The position numbers and the translations under genes were made by a program. The notes beneath the pieces are model-generated. The model was not told where the DNA came from. It made no database searches and saw only the letters and a program-made list of their open reading frames with translations. DNA of 64,000 nucleotides, from contig JAISKB010000022.1 in NCBI GenBank assembly GCA_031261085.1, positions 1 through 64,000 of the forward strand. The letters run 5' to 3'. Shown here piece after piece: positions 33,673 through 41,876 of the stretch (positions are counted from its first letter, which is position 1; the number at the start of each line of letters is the position of its first letter). Source of the DNA: Christensenellaceae bacterium. GTDB lineage: Bacteria; Bacillota; Clostridia; Christensenellales; CAG-138.

Positions 33673-34398
33673 ATGGCAAACGCAAACTACAGCGCCTATA
33701 TGGAAATAAAGCGGCAGCTGCTGCAAATCTTCAAAACCGAAACCTTCGTAAATAACAAGCTTCCTCCAGAAGCCACCTTGGCGGCGCGCCTTGGCATAAG
33801 CCTGGTAACGCTGCGTGAGGCCATGTTGATTTTGGCGATAGAAGGCTATATCACCAAACGGCACGGCGCCGGCAATTTTATCCACCCCAGTGCGCTCGAT
33901 CACGAAAACCGCAGCTTCTACTTTGTCGATTTTTTAAAGAAGGCCGGCTACAAGGTGCGCATACGCCTGCACGCGCAGGCGCAGCTGCACGCCGATGAAG
34001 AGGTGGCCAGCGAATTGCGGCTCCCTGTGGGCGAACCCGTGCTGCGCAACACGATTATCTATTACGCCAACCGTCAGCCCGCCATCGTCACATACGGGTA
34101 TATACCTATCGCCAAGCTGGTGCGCGACGATTGGAACAATATGCACTTCGAATATGTGCACGCGCTGGTGCGCGAATTCATGAACCGCGAGCTGGCGCAT
34201 TCGCTCAATGAGTATTGCCCGTATGCGTTGTCCGAAGAGCTGGCCGCTATATTTGACTTGCCGGTCGGCACGCCCATCGTGGGCTCGAAGCAGGCGTTTT
34301 ATGATGTGCAGGATGACACCGTGCTCTACAACCACCACTATTTCTATCCCAATATTTACAAGGTGCGCACCCTGCAAAACTGGGATTTGGGCCGATAA
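33673..34398 (+). CDS. GntR-family (UTRA) regulator of the purine region
   Basis: 241 residues: winged helix about 5-75 (LPPEATLAARLGISLVTLREAMLILAIEGYITKRHGAGNFI) and a UTRA-like ligand domain about 90-235. The ATG at 33673 has GGGAGGTAGA; a start four codons earlier would place the ribosome site inside the gene. It lies directly after the ygeW-xdh operon and is the only regulator in this part, so it probably senses a purine or breakdown product. Target sites are unproven. Confidence 0.82.
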   Translation: MANANYSAYMEIKRQLLQIFKTETFVNNKLPPEATLAARLGISLVTLREAMLILAIEGYITKRHGAGNFIHPSALDHENRSFYFVDFLKKAGYKVRIRLHAQAQLHADEEVASELRLPVGEPVLRNTIIYYANRQPAIVTYGYIPIAKLVRDDWNNMHFEYVHALVREFMNRELAHSLNEYCPYALSEELAAIFDLPVGTPIVGSKQAFYDVQDDTVLYNHHYFYPNIYKVRTLQNWDLGR

Positions 34399-34449
34399 AC
34401 CCATAAAGCGTTTTCGATAGATATTTCCCGGTTTTAGTGTAAAACGAAT

Positions 34450-34484
34450 GCCATGGGCGAAAATGCCCATGGCGTTTTTTTATT
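34450..34484 (+). terminator. Strong intrinsic terminator after the GntR gene
   Basis: Perfect 9-bp stem GCCATGGGC-GAAAAT-GCCCATGGC followed by GTTTTTTTATT. In the other direction ATTCGTTTTAC follows, so it may also serve the convergent deoD transcript weakly. Confidence 0.85.
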
Positions 34485-34524
34485 ACGGCTGCTAAAGCTG
34501 AATCAACCGAACAATGCGTGGATA

Positions 34525-35223
34525 CTACGCTATCTCCAACGCCAATTCCATCATCTGCGTAAAGGTATCCTGCCGCTCCTCGGCCGTGCATTCCTTGCCG
34601 GTCACAAGGTTGTCGCTGATGGTGCAAATGGCCAGCGCATTCTTGCCTGCGCGGGCCGCCGTCATGTACAGCGCCGCGGCTTCCATCTCTACCGCCAGCA
34701 CCCCCATCTTTTGCCATTCCAGCGTGGAGAGCGCGTCGTCATAGAACAAATCGTTGGAAAGCAGATTGCCCACCTGCGCGTGCAGGCCCATCCGGTCCGC
34801 CGTATCGGCCGCCTTTTTAAGCAGATCATAGCTCGCAACGGGCGCAAATGTGCCGTGCAGGCCATATTGCCGCGCAAACGATGAATTGTAGCACGCGCCC
34901 AGGCCTATCACGATGCTGCGCAGCGGCAGGCTTGCCTGTATGGCGCCCGCGCTGCCTATGCGGATGATGCTCTGCACGCCAAACACGTTAAAAAGCTCAT
35001 AGCTGTATATGCCGATGCTGGGCATGCCCATGCCGCTGGCCATAACGGATACGCGCTTGCCGTGGTAGGTGCCGGTATGCCCCTGCACGCCGCGCACGTT
35101 GTTGATGAGCGCGGCATCCTGCAGGTAGTGCTCGGCTATGTACTTTGCGCGCAACGGGTCGCCGGGCATAAGCACGGTGGGGGCAAAATCCTCGGGGTTG
35201 GCATTGATATGCGGTGTATGCAT
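34525..35223 (-). CDS. deoD: Purine nucleoside phosphorylase (DeoD type)
   Basis: Phosphorolysis of purine (deoxy)nucleosides to free base and (deoxy)ribose 1-phosphate. 232 residues, family length. Motifs: HINANPEDFAPTVLMPGDPLRAKYIAE at the N terminus (phosphate site), GSGMG-like ASGMGMPSIGIYSYEL, and VEMEAAALY with the ribose-binding Glu. Start ATG 35223 with GAGGAGGAAT; 4 bp after rmuC. It is the last gene of the ECF/truA transcript yet converges on the purine region, whose importer and hydroxylases it would feed with free bases. Confidence 0.92.
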   Translation of the reverse strand: MHTPHINANPEDFAPTVLMPGDPLRAKYIAEHYLQDAALINNVRGVQGHTGTYHGKRVSVMASGMGMPSIGIYSYELFNVFGVQSIIRIGSAGAIQASLPLRSIVIGLGACYNSSFARQYGLHGTFAPVASYDLLKKAADTADRMGLHAQVGNLLSNDLFYDDALSTLEWQKMGVLAVEMEAAALYMTAARAGKNALAICTISDNLVTGKECTAEERQDTFTQMMELALEIA

Positions 35224-35227
35224 GGTG

Positions 35228-36562
35228 CTATTCCTCCTCTGTATATTCTTCTTCGCCAGCCGCCTCCACCGCCTCGGGCGGCAGATACAGCGCGGCCTCA
35301 TTGGTGGGCAGCGACATAACATCCTTCAGGCGCGAGCGTATTTGCCGGGTGCGCACGCCCACGAGCTTATCCAGCTCATCGTTGGCGCTGGTAAGCTGCT
35401 TTTGCGTGCGCGCAAGCACATCGTGGAACCGCTCAAACTCGGTTTTTACGGCGCTGAGCACCTTCCACACCTCGCCGCTGCGCTTTTGTATAGCCACCGA
35501 GCGGAAGCCCATCTGCAGGCTGTTGAGCAGCGCCGCCATGGTGCTGGGCCCCGCGATGCTCACGCGGTACTCGTGCTGCAGCCGCTCCACCAGCCCCAGC
35601 TTCACCGCCTCGGCATACAACCCCTCGGTGGGCAAAAACATGATGCCAAACTCGGTGGTAGCCGGCGGGTCGATGTATTTATCGTGTATATCCTTCGCAA
35701 AGGAGCGCAGACGCGTTTTGAGCGTTTCCTGCGCGGCGTGCACCCGCTCCGCGTCCCCGCCCTCGTAAGCGTCCATCAATTCGGAATAGGCGTCCATCGG
35801 GAATTTGGAATCGATGGGCATCAGCACGCGCCCGTCGCCATCGGCCGGCAGCTTGATGGCAAACTCCACCCTATCCCTGCCCTGCCGCGTGGGCGCGACG
35901 TTTTTTTCATATTGCTCGGGGGATAGTATTTCGCTCAATATCGCCTCGAGCTGTATTTCGCCCAATGTGCCCCGCGTCTTTACGTTGGAGAGCACCTTTT
36001 TTAAGTCGCCCACGCCCACGGCCAGCGTCTGCATTTCGCCCAGGCCCTTATAAACCTGCTCCAGCCTGTCGTTTACCAGCTTGAAGGATTGCGACATGCG
36101 GTCATTGAGCGTCCGCTGCAGCTTTTCATCCACGATAAGCCGCATTTCATCCAGCTTTTTGTTGTTATCCTGCTGCATGCCGCCCAGCTTTTGCTCCATG
36201 GTGACGCGTATGTTATCCAGCTTCTGTTCGCTGGCCAGCTCGCTGGTCTTCAGCCTCGTTTCCAGCTGTATGCTCATCTGCGCAAGCCCGCGCTGCATTT
36301 CGACCAGCTTATCCTCCTGCGATTTACCCTGCGCGCGCGCGGTTTCGCCCAGCATCTCACCCAGCGAGCGTATGCTGCGCTGCACCGTTTCGGCCAGTTC
36401 CTCCCGCAGGGCGCGTTCACGCTCGCGCGCTGTGCGCTCCTTTTCCAAAAACTCCCGCCGCAGGCGCTCCGATGCGCCGTTTTGCCGCAGCAGCAGCGCG
36501 AAGCTGGCAATCGCAAGCGCCAGCAGCAGCCAAATGCCGATTTCTCCCATCTCCATAACCAT
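35228..36562 (-). CDS. rmuC: RmuC-type DNA recombination protein
   Basis: 444 residues. One membrane-like segment at the N terminus (GIWLLLALAIASFALLL), a long charged coiled coil (about 30-165), then the conserved RmuC nuclease-like core (GTLGEIQLEAILSEILSPEQYEKN; LPADGDGRVLMPIDSKFPMDAYSEL; FLPTEGLYAEAV). RmuC proteins limit DNA inversions at repeats and are probably endonuclease-related. ATG 36562 begins directly after the stop of the S-component gene (GAGG about 11 nt upstream), so translation is coupled. Confidence 0.88.
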   Translation of the reverse strand: MVMEMGEIGIWLLLALAIASFALLLRQNGASERLRREFLEKERTARERERALREELAETVQRSIRSLGEMLGETARAQGKSQEDKLVEMQRGLAQMSIQLETRLKTSELASEQKLDNIRVTMEQKLGGMQQDNNKKLDEMRLIVDEKLQRTLNDRMSQSFKLVNDRLEQVYKGLGEMQTLAVGVGDLKKVLSNVKTRGTLGEIQLEAILSEILSPEQYEKNVAPTRQGRDRVEFAIKLPADGDGRVLMPIDSKFPMDAYSELMDAYEGGDAERVHAAQETLKTRLRSFAKDIHDKYIDPPATTEFGIMFLPTEGLYAEAVKLGLVERLQHEYRVSIAGPSTMAALLNSLQMGFRSVAIQKRSGEVWKVLSAVKTEFERFHDVLARTQKQLTSANDELDKLVGVRTRQIRSRLKDVMSLPTNEAALYLPPEAVEAAGEEEYTEEE

Positions 36563-37081
36563 TTAGGAACGATCCTCATGGGGGGCTTGCAGCCTATCCA
36601 AAGCCTGAATGAGCAGCAGACCCAGCGCCGCGCCGCCCGCATATTGGATTAGGTTGAACACCACGCCCGCCCAGGCCGCGCCCACGCCATACAAAGCGCA
36701 TTCATATAAAAAGTACCCGGCCGGCATCAGCAGGCCGCTCGCGCAAACCGCGAGCAAGCGGCGCATAAAGCCGCTTTGCCCCGCCAAAAGCTTGCCGGCG
36801 ACAAACGCCATAGCCGCCTTAATCAGCAGCGTGGCCGGCGCATATAGGGCGCTGCCCAGTATCAGATCGGCCAACGCGCTGCCTATGCCCGCCGCCACGG
36901 CGCCCCAAGGCCCGCCCAGCAAAAACGCGGCGGTATATACCACGGCATCCCCGGCGTTTACATAAGCGCCCGAAATATTGGGTATGGGTATGACGATGGC
37001 AATCGTCACCACGGCCACCAACGCACAGAGCATGGCCACCCGAATCATAAGCTGTATCTTTTTATCATTTGGTTGTTTCAT
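36563..37081 (-). CDS. ECF transporter S component (substrate unknown)
   Basis: 172-residue membrane protein with about six hydrophobic segments. AYVNAGDAVVYTAAFLLGGPWGAVAAGIGSALADLI matches the S-component pattern, the vitamin-binding partner of the EcfA1-EcfA2-EcfT module encoded in the same transcript. The vitamin cannot be told from sequence by eye. ATG 37081 with AGGAGGCAT. Confidence 0.78.
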   Translation of the reverse strand: MKQPNDKKIQLMIRVAMLCALVAVVTIAIVIPIPNISGAYVNAGDAVVYTAAFLLGGPWGAVAAGIGSALADLILGSALYAPATLLIKAAMAFVAGKLLAGQSGFMRRLLAVCASGLLMPAGYFLYECALYGVGAAWAGVVFNLIQYAGGAALGLLLIQALDRLQAPHEDRS

Positions 37082-37111
37082 ATATATGCCTCCTGGTCAT
37101 ATTCTAAATTA

Positions 37112-37873
37112 TTATATATATTCCGCGGTATCGAAGCCCGGGTATTCCACCCGGTAAAGCATGAGCCCGTGCGCCGGTGCGGTGGCCCCGGCATCGTTGC
37201 GGCTGCCGCTTTGAAGGGCCTGCGCCATACAGCCCGGCTCCCGCTTGCCCCCGCCTATTTCCAGCATGGTGCCCACCAAAATGCGCACCATGTTGTATAA
37301 AAAGCCGCTCCCGGTCACGTCATAGCAAAGCAAATTCCCCGCCTGCGTCCACTCGGATTGATAGAGCGTACGCACCGTGTTTTGCATCTCCACCCCGGCG
37401 GCCTTAAACGCCGCAAAGTCATGCTCGCCCAGCAGCGGCGCCGCCGCTTGCCGCATGCGCGCTATCTCCAGCGGGTAATGCACATGCAACGCGGTATTGC
37501 GGTGGAACACATCGGCGTGGGGCGCTTGGCGCACCGTGTAGCGATAGTGCTTTTTGACCACATCAAACCGCGCATGAAAGCCCTCGGGCGCCTCCTCGCT
37601 GTGCAGCACGCGGATATCGCCGGGCAGCCCCGCGTTGAGCGCATAGCAAAATTTTTCGGGCGGGATGCGGCAACCCGTATCGAAGTGCGCCACCTGCGCG
37701 CGCGCGTGCACACCGCTGTCGGTGCGGCCGGAGGCGTGCAGGCGCGTGCTCTCCCCGGTCAGCTTATAAAGCTCCGCCTCCAGCACCTGCTGTATAGCCA
37801 AGCCGTTGGCCTGCACCTGCCAGCCCACATAGGCGGTGCCGTCGTATTGGAGTATCAGCCGTATGCGCTTCAT
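37112..37873 (-). CDS. truA: tRNA pseudouridine synthase A
   Basis: Makes pseudouridine at positions 38-40 of tRNA anticodon stems. 253 residues, family length. LQYDGTAYVGWQVQANG at the N terminus and ASGRTDSGVHARAQVAHF with the catalytic Asp (GRTDxGVHA) are diagnostic; GSGFLYNMVRILVGTMLEIG is the C-terminal motif. Start ATG 37873 overlaps the stop of the preceding gene by 4 bp (ATGA). Downstream of ecfT as in many Bacillota. Confidence 0.95.
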   Translation of the reverse strand: MKRIRLILQYDGTAYVGWQVQANGLAIQQVLEAELYKLTGESTRLHASGRTDSGVHARAQVAHFDTGCRIPPEKFCYALNAGLPGDIRVLHSEEAPEGFHARFDVVKKHYRYTVRQAPHADVFHRNTALHVHYPLEIARMRQAAAPLLGEHDFAAFKAAGVEMQNTVRTLYQSEWTQAGNLLCYDVTGSGFLYNMVRILVGTMLEIGGGKREPGCMAQALQSGSRNDAGATAPAHGLMLYRVEYPGFDTAEYI

Positions 37874-38304
37874 GGCGCGCTGTCCCCCTCGATGGGTTTG
37901 ATTTCGCCCGTCGTGATGGATTGTATAAACCCCAGCTCCACTCCGTCATCCCGCACAAACAGCGTTATCACATCTTTGTTTTGCAGTGCGCACAGCAGCA
38001 GGGTTAAATCCCCCACGGCGTTTGCGTCGCTGGGGAAGCCGCCCCGCTCGCTCGCCTCCACCGCCTCCCGCACATCCACACCCTGCAGCGCCTGTGAAAT
38101 GGATTGGCCGGCAAAGCTGCCCGCGCTATACAGGTCGCCGGCCTGCACGGTATAGCCCCGCGCCCGCAGCAATGCCGCGATGGGCTCATAGGGGTGCTGT
38201 GCCCGCAATTGAAAGCTTAGCACCAAGCCCAGCGCCAGCAACGCCAGCCCCAGCAGGAGCGCAACGCGCTTCCACACATGCTTTTCTTCCATTTTTGCTT
38301 CCAT
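37870..38304 (-). CDS. Unknown membrane-anchored protein between ecfT and truA
   Basis: 144 residues, not recognised. A single N-terminal membrane segment (about 11-31, RVALLLGLALLALGLVLSF) precedes a soluble, mildly acidic domain of about 110 residues with no cysteine motif (YEPIAALLRARGYTV; LTLLLCALQNKDVITLFVRDDG). The domain probably faces outward. Its ATG overlaps the ecfT stop by one base (TGATG) and its end overlaps truA, so it is a genuine coupled gene. It might be an accessory of the ECF module, but nothing shows this. Confidence 0.7.
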   Translation of the reverse strand: MEAKMEEKHVWKRVALLLGLALLALGLVLSFQLRAQHPYEPIAALLRARGYTVQAGDLYSAGSFAGQSISQALQGVDVREAVEASERGGFPSDANAVGDLTLLLCALQNKDVITLFVRDDGVELGFIQSITTGEIKPIEGDSAP

Positions 38305-39107
38305 CACGCCCTCGCCTGCACGATTATGATGAGCGCGGCCAAGGCCAGCATCACCGCCGCGGCCAAGCCATCCCCCACGCTAAAGCGCAGCACATGCATG
38401 CGCGTGCGCCCCTCCCCGCCATGGTAGCAGCGGCTTTCCATCGCCATGGCCAGCTCGTCCGCCCGGTGGAACGCGCTCACGAACAACGGCACCAATATGG
38501 GCACCATGGCCTTGGCGCGCCGCACCAGGCTGCCGGTTTCAAAATCGGCCCCGCGCGAAAGCTGCGCCTTCATGATTTTATCCGCCTCTTCCAGCAATGT
38601 GGGTATAAACCGCAGCGCGATGGTCATCATCATGGCCAGCTCGTGCGCGGGGAACTTAAGCTTGCTCAGCGGCAGCAGCAGCCGCTCCAACCCATCGGTC
38701 AGCGCGATGGGGGTGGTGGTGAGCGTCATGAGCGAGGTGCCCGATACCAGCAATATCAGCCGCAGAGCGAAATAAAACGCCTGCCGCACACCGCCGGTGG
38801 TGATGTGAATGATGCGCCAATCCCACAGCGGCGCGCCCCCCGGCGTAACCAGCAAATTGATGACGAACATGAATATCAATATCCACTTGAGGGGCTTTAG
38901 CGACCGATACACATAGCTGAGCGGCACTTGCGCAAGCAGCGTAACGCCCACCACAAACGCGGCAAGCGGCAAAAACAGCCACATATTTTGCACCGAAAAC
39001 GCCACCGCGATAAACGCCATCATCAGCAGCAGCTTCGTGCGCGGATCCAGCCTGTGTATGGGGGAATTCCCCGGGAAATACTGGCCCAGCGTAATATCTT
39101 TAAACAT
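38304..39107 (-). CDS. ecfT: ECF transporter transmembrane component EcfT
   Basis: 267 residues, the membrane scaffold linking the two ATPases to exchangeable S components. It begins TLGQYFPGNSPIHRLDPRTKLL, the family N terminus, has five or six membrane segments, and carries the cytoplasmic coupling motifs AQLSRGADF and MESRCY. Its start overlaps the end of ecfA2 by 8 bp. Confidence 0.93.
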   Translation of the reverse strand: MFKDITLGQYFPGNSPIHRLDPRTKLLLMMAFIAVAFSVQNMWLFLPLAAFVVGVTLLAQVPLSYVYRSLKPLKWILIFMFVINLLVTPGGAPLWDWRIIHITTGGVRQAFYFALRLILLVSGTSLMTLTTTPIALTDGLERLLLPLSKLKFPAHELAMMMTIALRFIPTLLEEADKIMKAQLSRGADFETGSLVRRAKAMVPILVPLFVSAFHRADELAMAMESRCYHGGEGRTRMHVLRFSVGDGLAAAVMLALAALIIIVQARA

Positions 39108-39951
39108 GGCCGCCCCCCCCGCTCAACAGGAATTGCGCCATTTCATTCACATCGTATATAGAGGGAACCTCCACGCCGCGCGCGCGGAGCGCGCGGGCCA
39201 AGCGGCACATTTCGGGCAAATCCAAGCCGATGGAAAGCAGCTCATCCTCCTGCCCAAACACCTCGGCAGGCGTACCCACCCTAAGCAGCTCGCCGCCGTT
39301 GAGCACCGCGATGCGGTCGCAGCAGCGGGCGATATCCTCCATGGAATGGGAAACCATCACCACCGCGCAGCCTATTTCCTGCCGCAGCGAATCGATGGTG
39401 GTGAGTATCGCCTGGCGGCCGACAGGGTCCAGCCCGGCCATAGGTTCATCCAGCACCAGGTACTTGGGGCGCATGGCGATGATGCCGGCCAGCGCCGCGC
39501 GGCGTTTTTCACCGCCGCTCAGCTCAAACGGCGATTTTTCGGCAAAGCGCGCATAGGGCAAGCCCACCAGCTGCATGGCCTCTTGCACCCGCGCTTCTAT
39601 TTCGGCATCGCTTAGCCCCATGTTATGCGGGCCATACGCAATATCCCTGGCGACCGTTTCTTCAAACAACTGATATTCGGGGTATTGAAACACCATGCCC
39701 ACCTTGCGGCGGCCCAAAACGCGCTGTTTTTTATCGGCCATGTTCAGGCCATCCACCAAAATAGCGCCGGCAGTGGGTTGCAAAATGCCGCCCATGTGCT
39801 GTACAAGGGTGGTTTTGCCGCTGCCGGTATGCCCAATGAGCCCCAAGAATTCCCCATCGCAAACCGTCAGGTCGATATTGCTAAGCGCAGCGTGCTGCAG
39901 GGCGCTGCCCTGCATATAGTGGTGGCTTACACCACGGATTTGTATTGGCAT
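39100..39951 (-). CDS. ecfA2: ECF transporter ATPase EcfA2
   Basis: 283-residue ABC ATPase. Walker A GHTGSGKTT, Q-loop GMVFQYPEYQLFEETV (the YPExQLF stretch typical of EcfA), signature LSGGEKRR, Walker B YLVLDEPMAGLD. ATG 39951 lies inside the end of ecfA1 (25-bp overlap), with GGACG upstream; a longer form would overlap further and lacks family similarity. Works as a heterodimer with EcfA1. Confidence 0.92.
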   Translation of the reverse strand: MPIQIRGVSHHYMQGSALQHAALSNIDLTVCDGEFLGLIGHTGSGKTTLVQHMGGILQPTAGAILVDGLNMADKKQRVLGRRKVGMVFQYPEYQLFEETVARDIAYGPHNMGLSDAEIEARVQEAMQLVGLPYARFAEKSPFELSGGEKRRAALAGIIAMRPKYLVLDEPMAGLDPVGRQAILTTIDSLRQEIGCAVVMVSHSMEDIARCCDRIAVLNGGELLRVGTPAEVFGQEDELLSIGLDLPEMCRLARALRARGVEVPSIYDVNEMAQFLLSGGGGHV

Positions 39952-40748
39952 ATCGCGTCCGCAAGCTCCTCGCTGGTAAGGCACACGGGCAATTCCATAC
40001 CGCCCGCGGCCAGTTTATCTCTTAACTGCGCGGCGGCCGGCAGCGCCAGCCCATGCTCCCGCACAAATTCACCCCGGCTGAACACCTCGCGCGGCGTGCC
40101 CACGCAAATCAGCCGCCCGCCATCCATCAGCGCCACCCGGTCACATAAGACGGCCTCCTCCATATATTGCGTGATCATCACCACGGTAATGCCCTGGCGG
40201 TGCAAGTCCTGCACGATTGCGAGCACATCCCTTCGCCCCTTAGGATCCAGCATGGCGGTCGCTTCATCGAGCACCAGCACAGCAGGCTGCATAGCCAGCA
40301 TGCCCGCTATGGCGATGCGCTGCTTTTGCCCGCCGCTGAGCATGTGCGGCGCGCTCTTCGCAAACGTCTCCATGCCTACACTGGCCAGCGCGGCATCCAC
40401 CCGCTCGCGTATTTGCGCGCTGGGGACGCCCATGTTCTCGGGTCCAAAGGCTACGTCCTCCTCCACCACGGTGGTAACCAGCTGATTATCCGGGTTTTGG
40501 AACACCATGCCCACCTTTTGCCGTATGCCCAGCGTATTCGCCTCGTCCCGCGTATCCATACCCATTACCGTAACGCAGCCCGCATCAGGCAGCAGCAGGG
40601 CATTAAGATGCTTGGCCAGCGTGCTTTTGCCGCTGCCGTTATGGCCCACCACCGCCAGCAGCTCGCCGCGTTCTATCGTGAGTGACACATCGCAAAGCGC
40701 CACGTTTTCGGCATCGTAGTGGTATGTCACATGTTCAAGGGTTATCAT
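39927..40748 (-). CDS. ecfA1: ECF transporter ATPase EcfA1
   Basis: 273 residues. MITLEHVTYHY start, Walker A GHNGSGKST, Q-loop GMVFQNPDNQLV, signature LSGGQKQR, Walker B VLVLDEATAMLD. ATG 40748 has AAAGGATG upstream. First gene of the transcript from the promoter at 40816-40844 and partner of EcfA2/EcfT for vitamin or metal-cofactor uptake. Confidence 0.93.
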   Translation of the reverse strand: MITLEHVTYHYDAENVALCDVSLTIERGELLAVVGHNGSGKSTLAKHLNALLLPDAGCVTVMGMDTRDEANTLGIRQKVGMVFQNPDNQLVTTVVEEDVAFGPENMGVPSAQIRERVDAALASVGMETFAKSAPHMLSGGQKQRIAIAGMLAMQPAVLVLDEATAMLDPKGRRDVLAIVQDLHRQGITVVMITQYMEEAVLCDRVALMDGGRLICVGTPREVFSRGEFVREHGLALPAAAQLRDKLAAGGMELPVCLTSEELADAICQYKSVV

Positions 40749-40815
40749 GCGCGCGCATCCTTTCGCCGCCCAATATAAAACGCCCACGCGGGGCAAAAGC
40801 GGTCGGTAATGATTT

Positions 40816-40844
40816 ATTATAACCCGCTTGCCTTTTTATTACAA
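40816..40844 (-). promoter_or_regulatory. Promoter of the ecfA1-deoD transcript
   Basis: Minus strand: TTGTAA (40844-40839), 17-nt spacer, consensus TATAAT (40821-40816), 68 bp upstream of ecfA1. Confidence 0.6.
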
Positions 40845-40861
40845 TCATCTTATGGTATAAT
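40833..40861 (+). promoter_or_regulatory. Promoter of the zinc-ribbon gene
   Basis: Consensus TATAAT at 40856-40861; the -35 at 17-nt spacing is only TTTTTA. It overlaps the divergent ecfA1 promoter, so the two may compete. Confidence 0.4.
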
Positions 40862-40898
40862 ACTTTTGTCTATAATATAAAAATGGAGGTATTATACC

Positions 40899-41276
40899 AT
40901 GCTTTGTTCCAACTGCGGTAAACAAAACGACAACGGCACGATTTTTTGCGTAAGCTGCGGCGCCAAGCTCCCCGAAGCGGAGGTGCAGCCGGTATCCTCT
41001 TATGTCGTTAGGGAGGATGCGCCCCGCAAGCCGCTCGGCGTAGGGGATTTTATTCTGATGGAGCTGCTCGCGCGCATCCCGCTCGTAAACCTGATTATGT
41101 TCTGCGTTTGGGGGTTTAGCAGCGACACCGAACCAAATCGCAAAAACTGGGCGATTTCCCGCCTGATTTGGATTGGTATCGGCATAGCGCTATCCGTTAT
41201 TTTCGGGTTCGTCCTTGTAGCCATCGCCGGCGCCGCATATGGTTCGCTCTCTAACTTCCCGGGCTGGGGCATATAA
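40899..41276 (+). CDS. Zinc-ribbon membrane protein
   Basis: 125 residues. An N-terminal zinc ribbon (Cys3-x2-Cys6 ... Cys17-x2-Cys20: CSNCGKQN and CVSCGAKL), a linker, then two hydrophobic segments (about 50-70 and 86-112). This layout is common for small Bacillota membrane proteins of unknown role. ATG 40899 with ATGGAGGT. It sits alone in the opposite direction between rplQ and ecfA1, breaking a common gene pair, with its own promoter and terminator. Confidence 0.78.
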   Translation: MLCSNCGKQNDNGTIFCVSCGAKLPEAEVQPVSSYVVREDAPRKPLGVGDFILMELLARIPLVNLIMFCVWGFSSDTEPNRKNWAISRLIWIGIGIALSVIFGFVLVAIAGAAYGSLSNFPGWGI

Positions 41277-41299
41277 CCACCGCATCTGCATCAAAAGCT

Positions 41300-41331
41300 A
41301 AAAAGCGCGCCCAAGCTTGGGCGCGCTTTTT
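41300..41331. terminator. Perfect bidirectional terminator between the zinc-ribbon gene and rplQ
   Basis: A perfect 16-bp inverted repeat, AAAAAGCGCGCCCAAG against its complement, ending in TTTTT on both strands. It closes the large ribosomal transcript from one side and the zinc-ribbon gene from the other. Confidence 0.93.
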
Positions 41332-41358
41332 GAAGCGTTTCGCTTATGCGGCAGAGCG

Positions 41359-41850
41359 TTAGATAAGCTCCAATACCGCCATTTCGGCGCCATCGCCGCG
41401 GCGGGGCCCCATCTTGAGTATACGGGTATATCCGCCCTTGCGCTCTATGTACTTGGGCGCTATCTCACGCAGCAGCTTTTCTACCACGGGATGCGCCGTT
41501 TCCTTGGCGCGCGTTTTGTATTCACCCTTTGTCTCTTTATCTTTGCGGGGCACAGGGATGTCATACAGGTATGCCATGATCTGGCGGCGCGCATGCAGCT
41601 TGCTCGGCAGGTCATTTTGCTTTTCGACCTTAACGATTTGTTGCTTATCGTTGCGGGTCTCTTTTTCGACTGTAACGGAGTTGTTATACTCGCGCACGGC
41701 GAGAGTAATCAGCTTTTCGGCAATGGGGCGCACTTCCTTCGCGCGCGCTTGTGTGGTGATGATCTTGCCGTTCCACAACAGCGCGGTGGTGAGGTTGCGC
41801 AGCATGGCATCGCGCTGATCGGTCGCCTTACCAAGCTTACGGTTTGGCAT
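41359..41850 (-). CDS. rplQ: Ribosomal protein L17 with two insertions
   Basis: Large-subunit protein near the exit tunnel. N terminus [23 protein letters not shown] and C terminus [25 protein letters not shown] are diagnostic. At 163 residues it exceeds the usual 115-125: lysine/glutamate-rich insertions lie at about 55-84 (before LHARRQ) and 101-120 (before VVEKLL). The last gene of the ribosomal series, 26 bp after rpoA. Confidence 0.95.
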   Translation of the reverse strand: MPNRKLGKATDQRDAMLRNLTTALLWNGKIITTQARAKEVRPIAEKLITLAVREYNNSVTVEKETRNDKQQIVKVEKQNDLPSKLHARRQIMAYLYDIPVPRKDKETKGEYKTRAKETAHPVVEKLLREIAPKYIERKGGYTRILKMGPRRGDGAEMAVLELI

Positions 41851-41876
41851 GTTGGTTCCTCCTTAATAATATCGGG

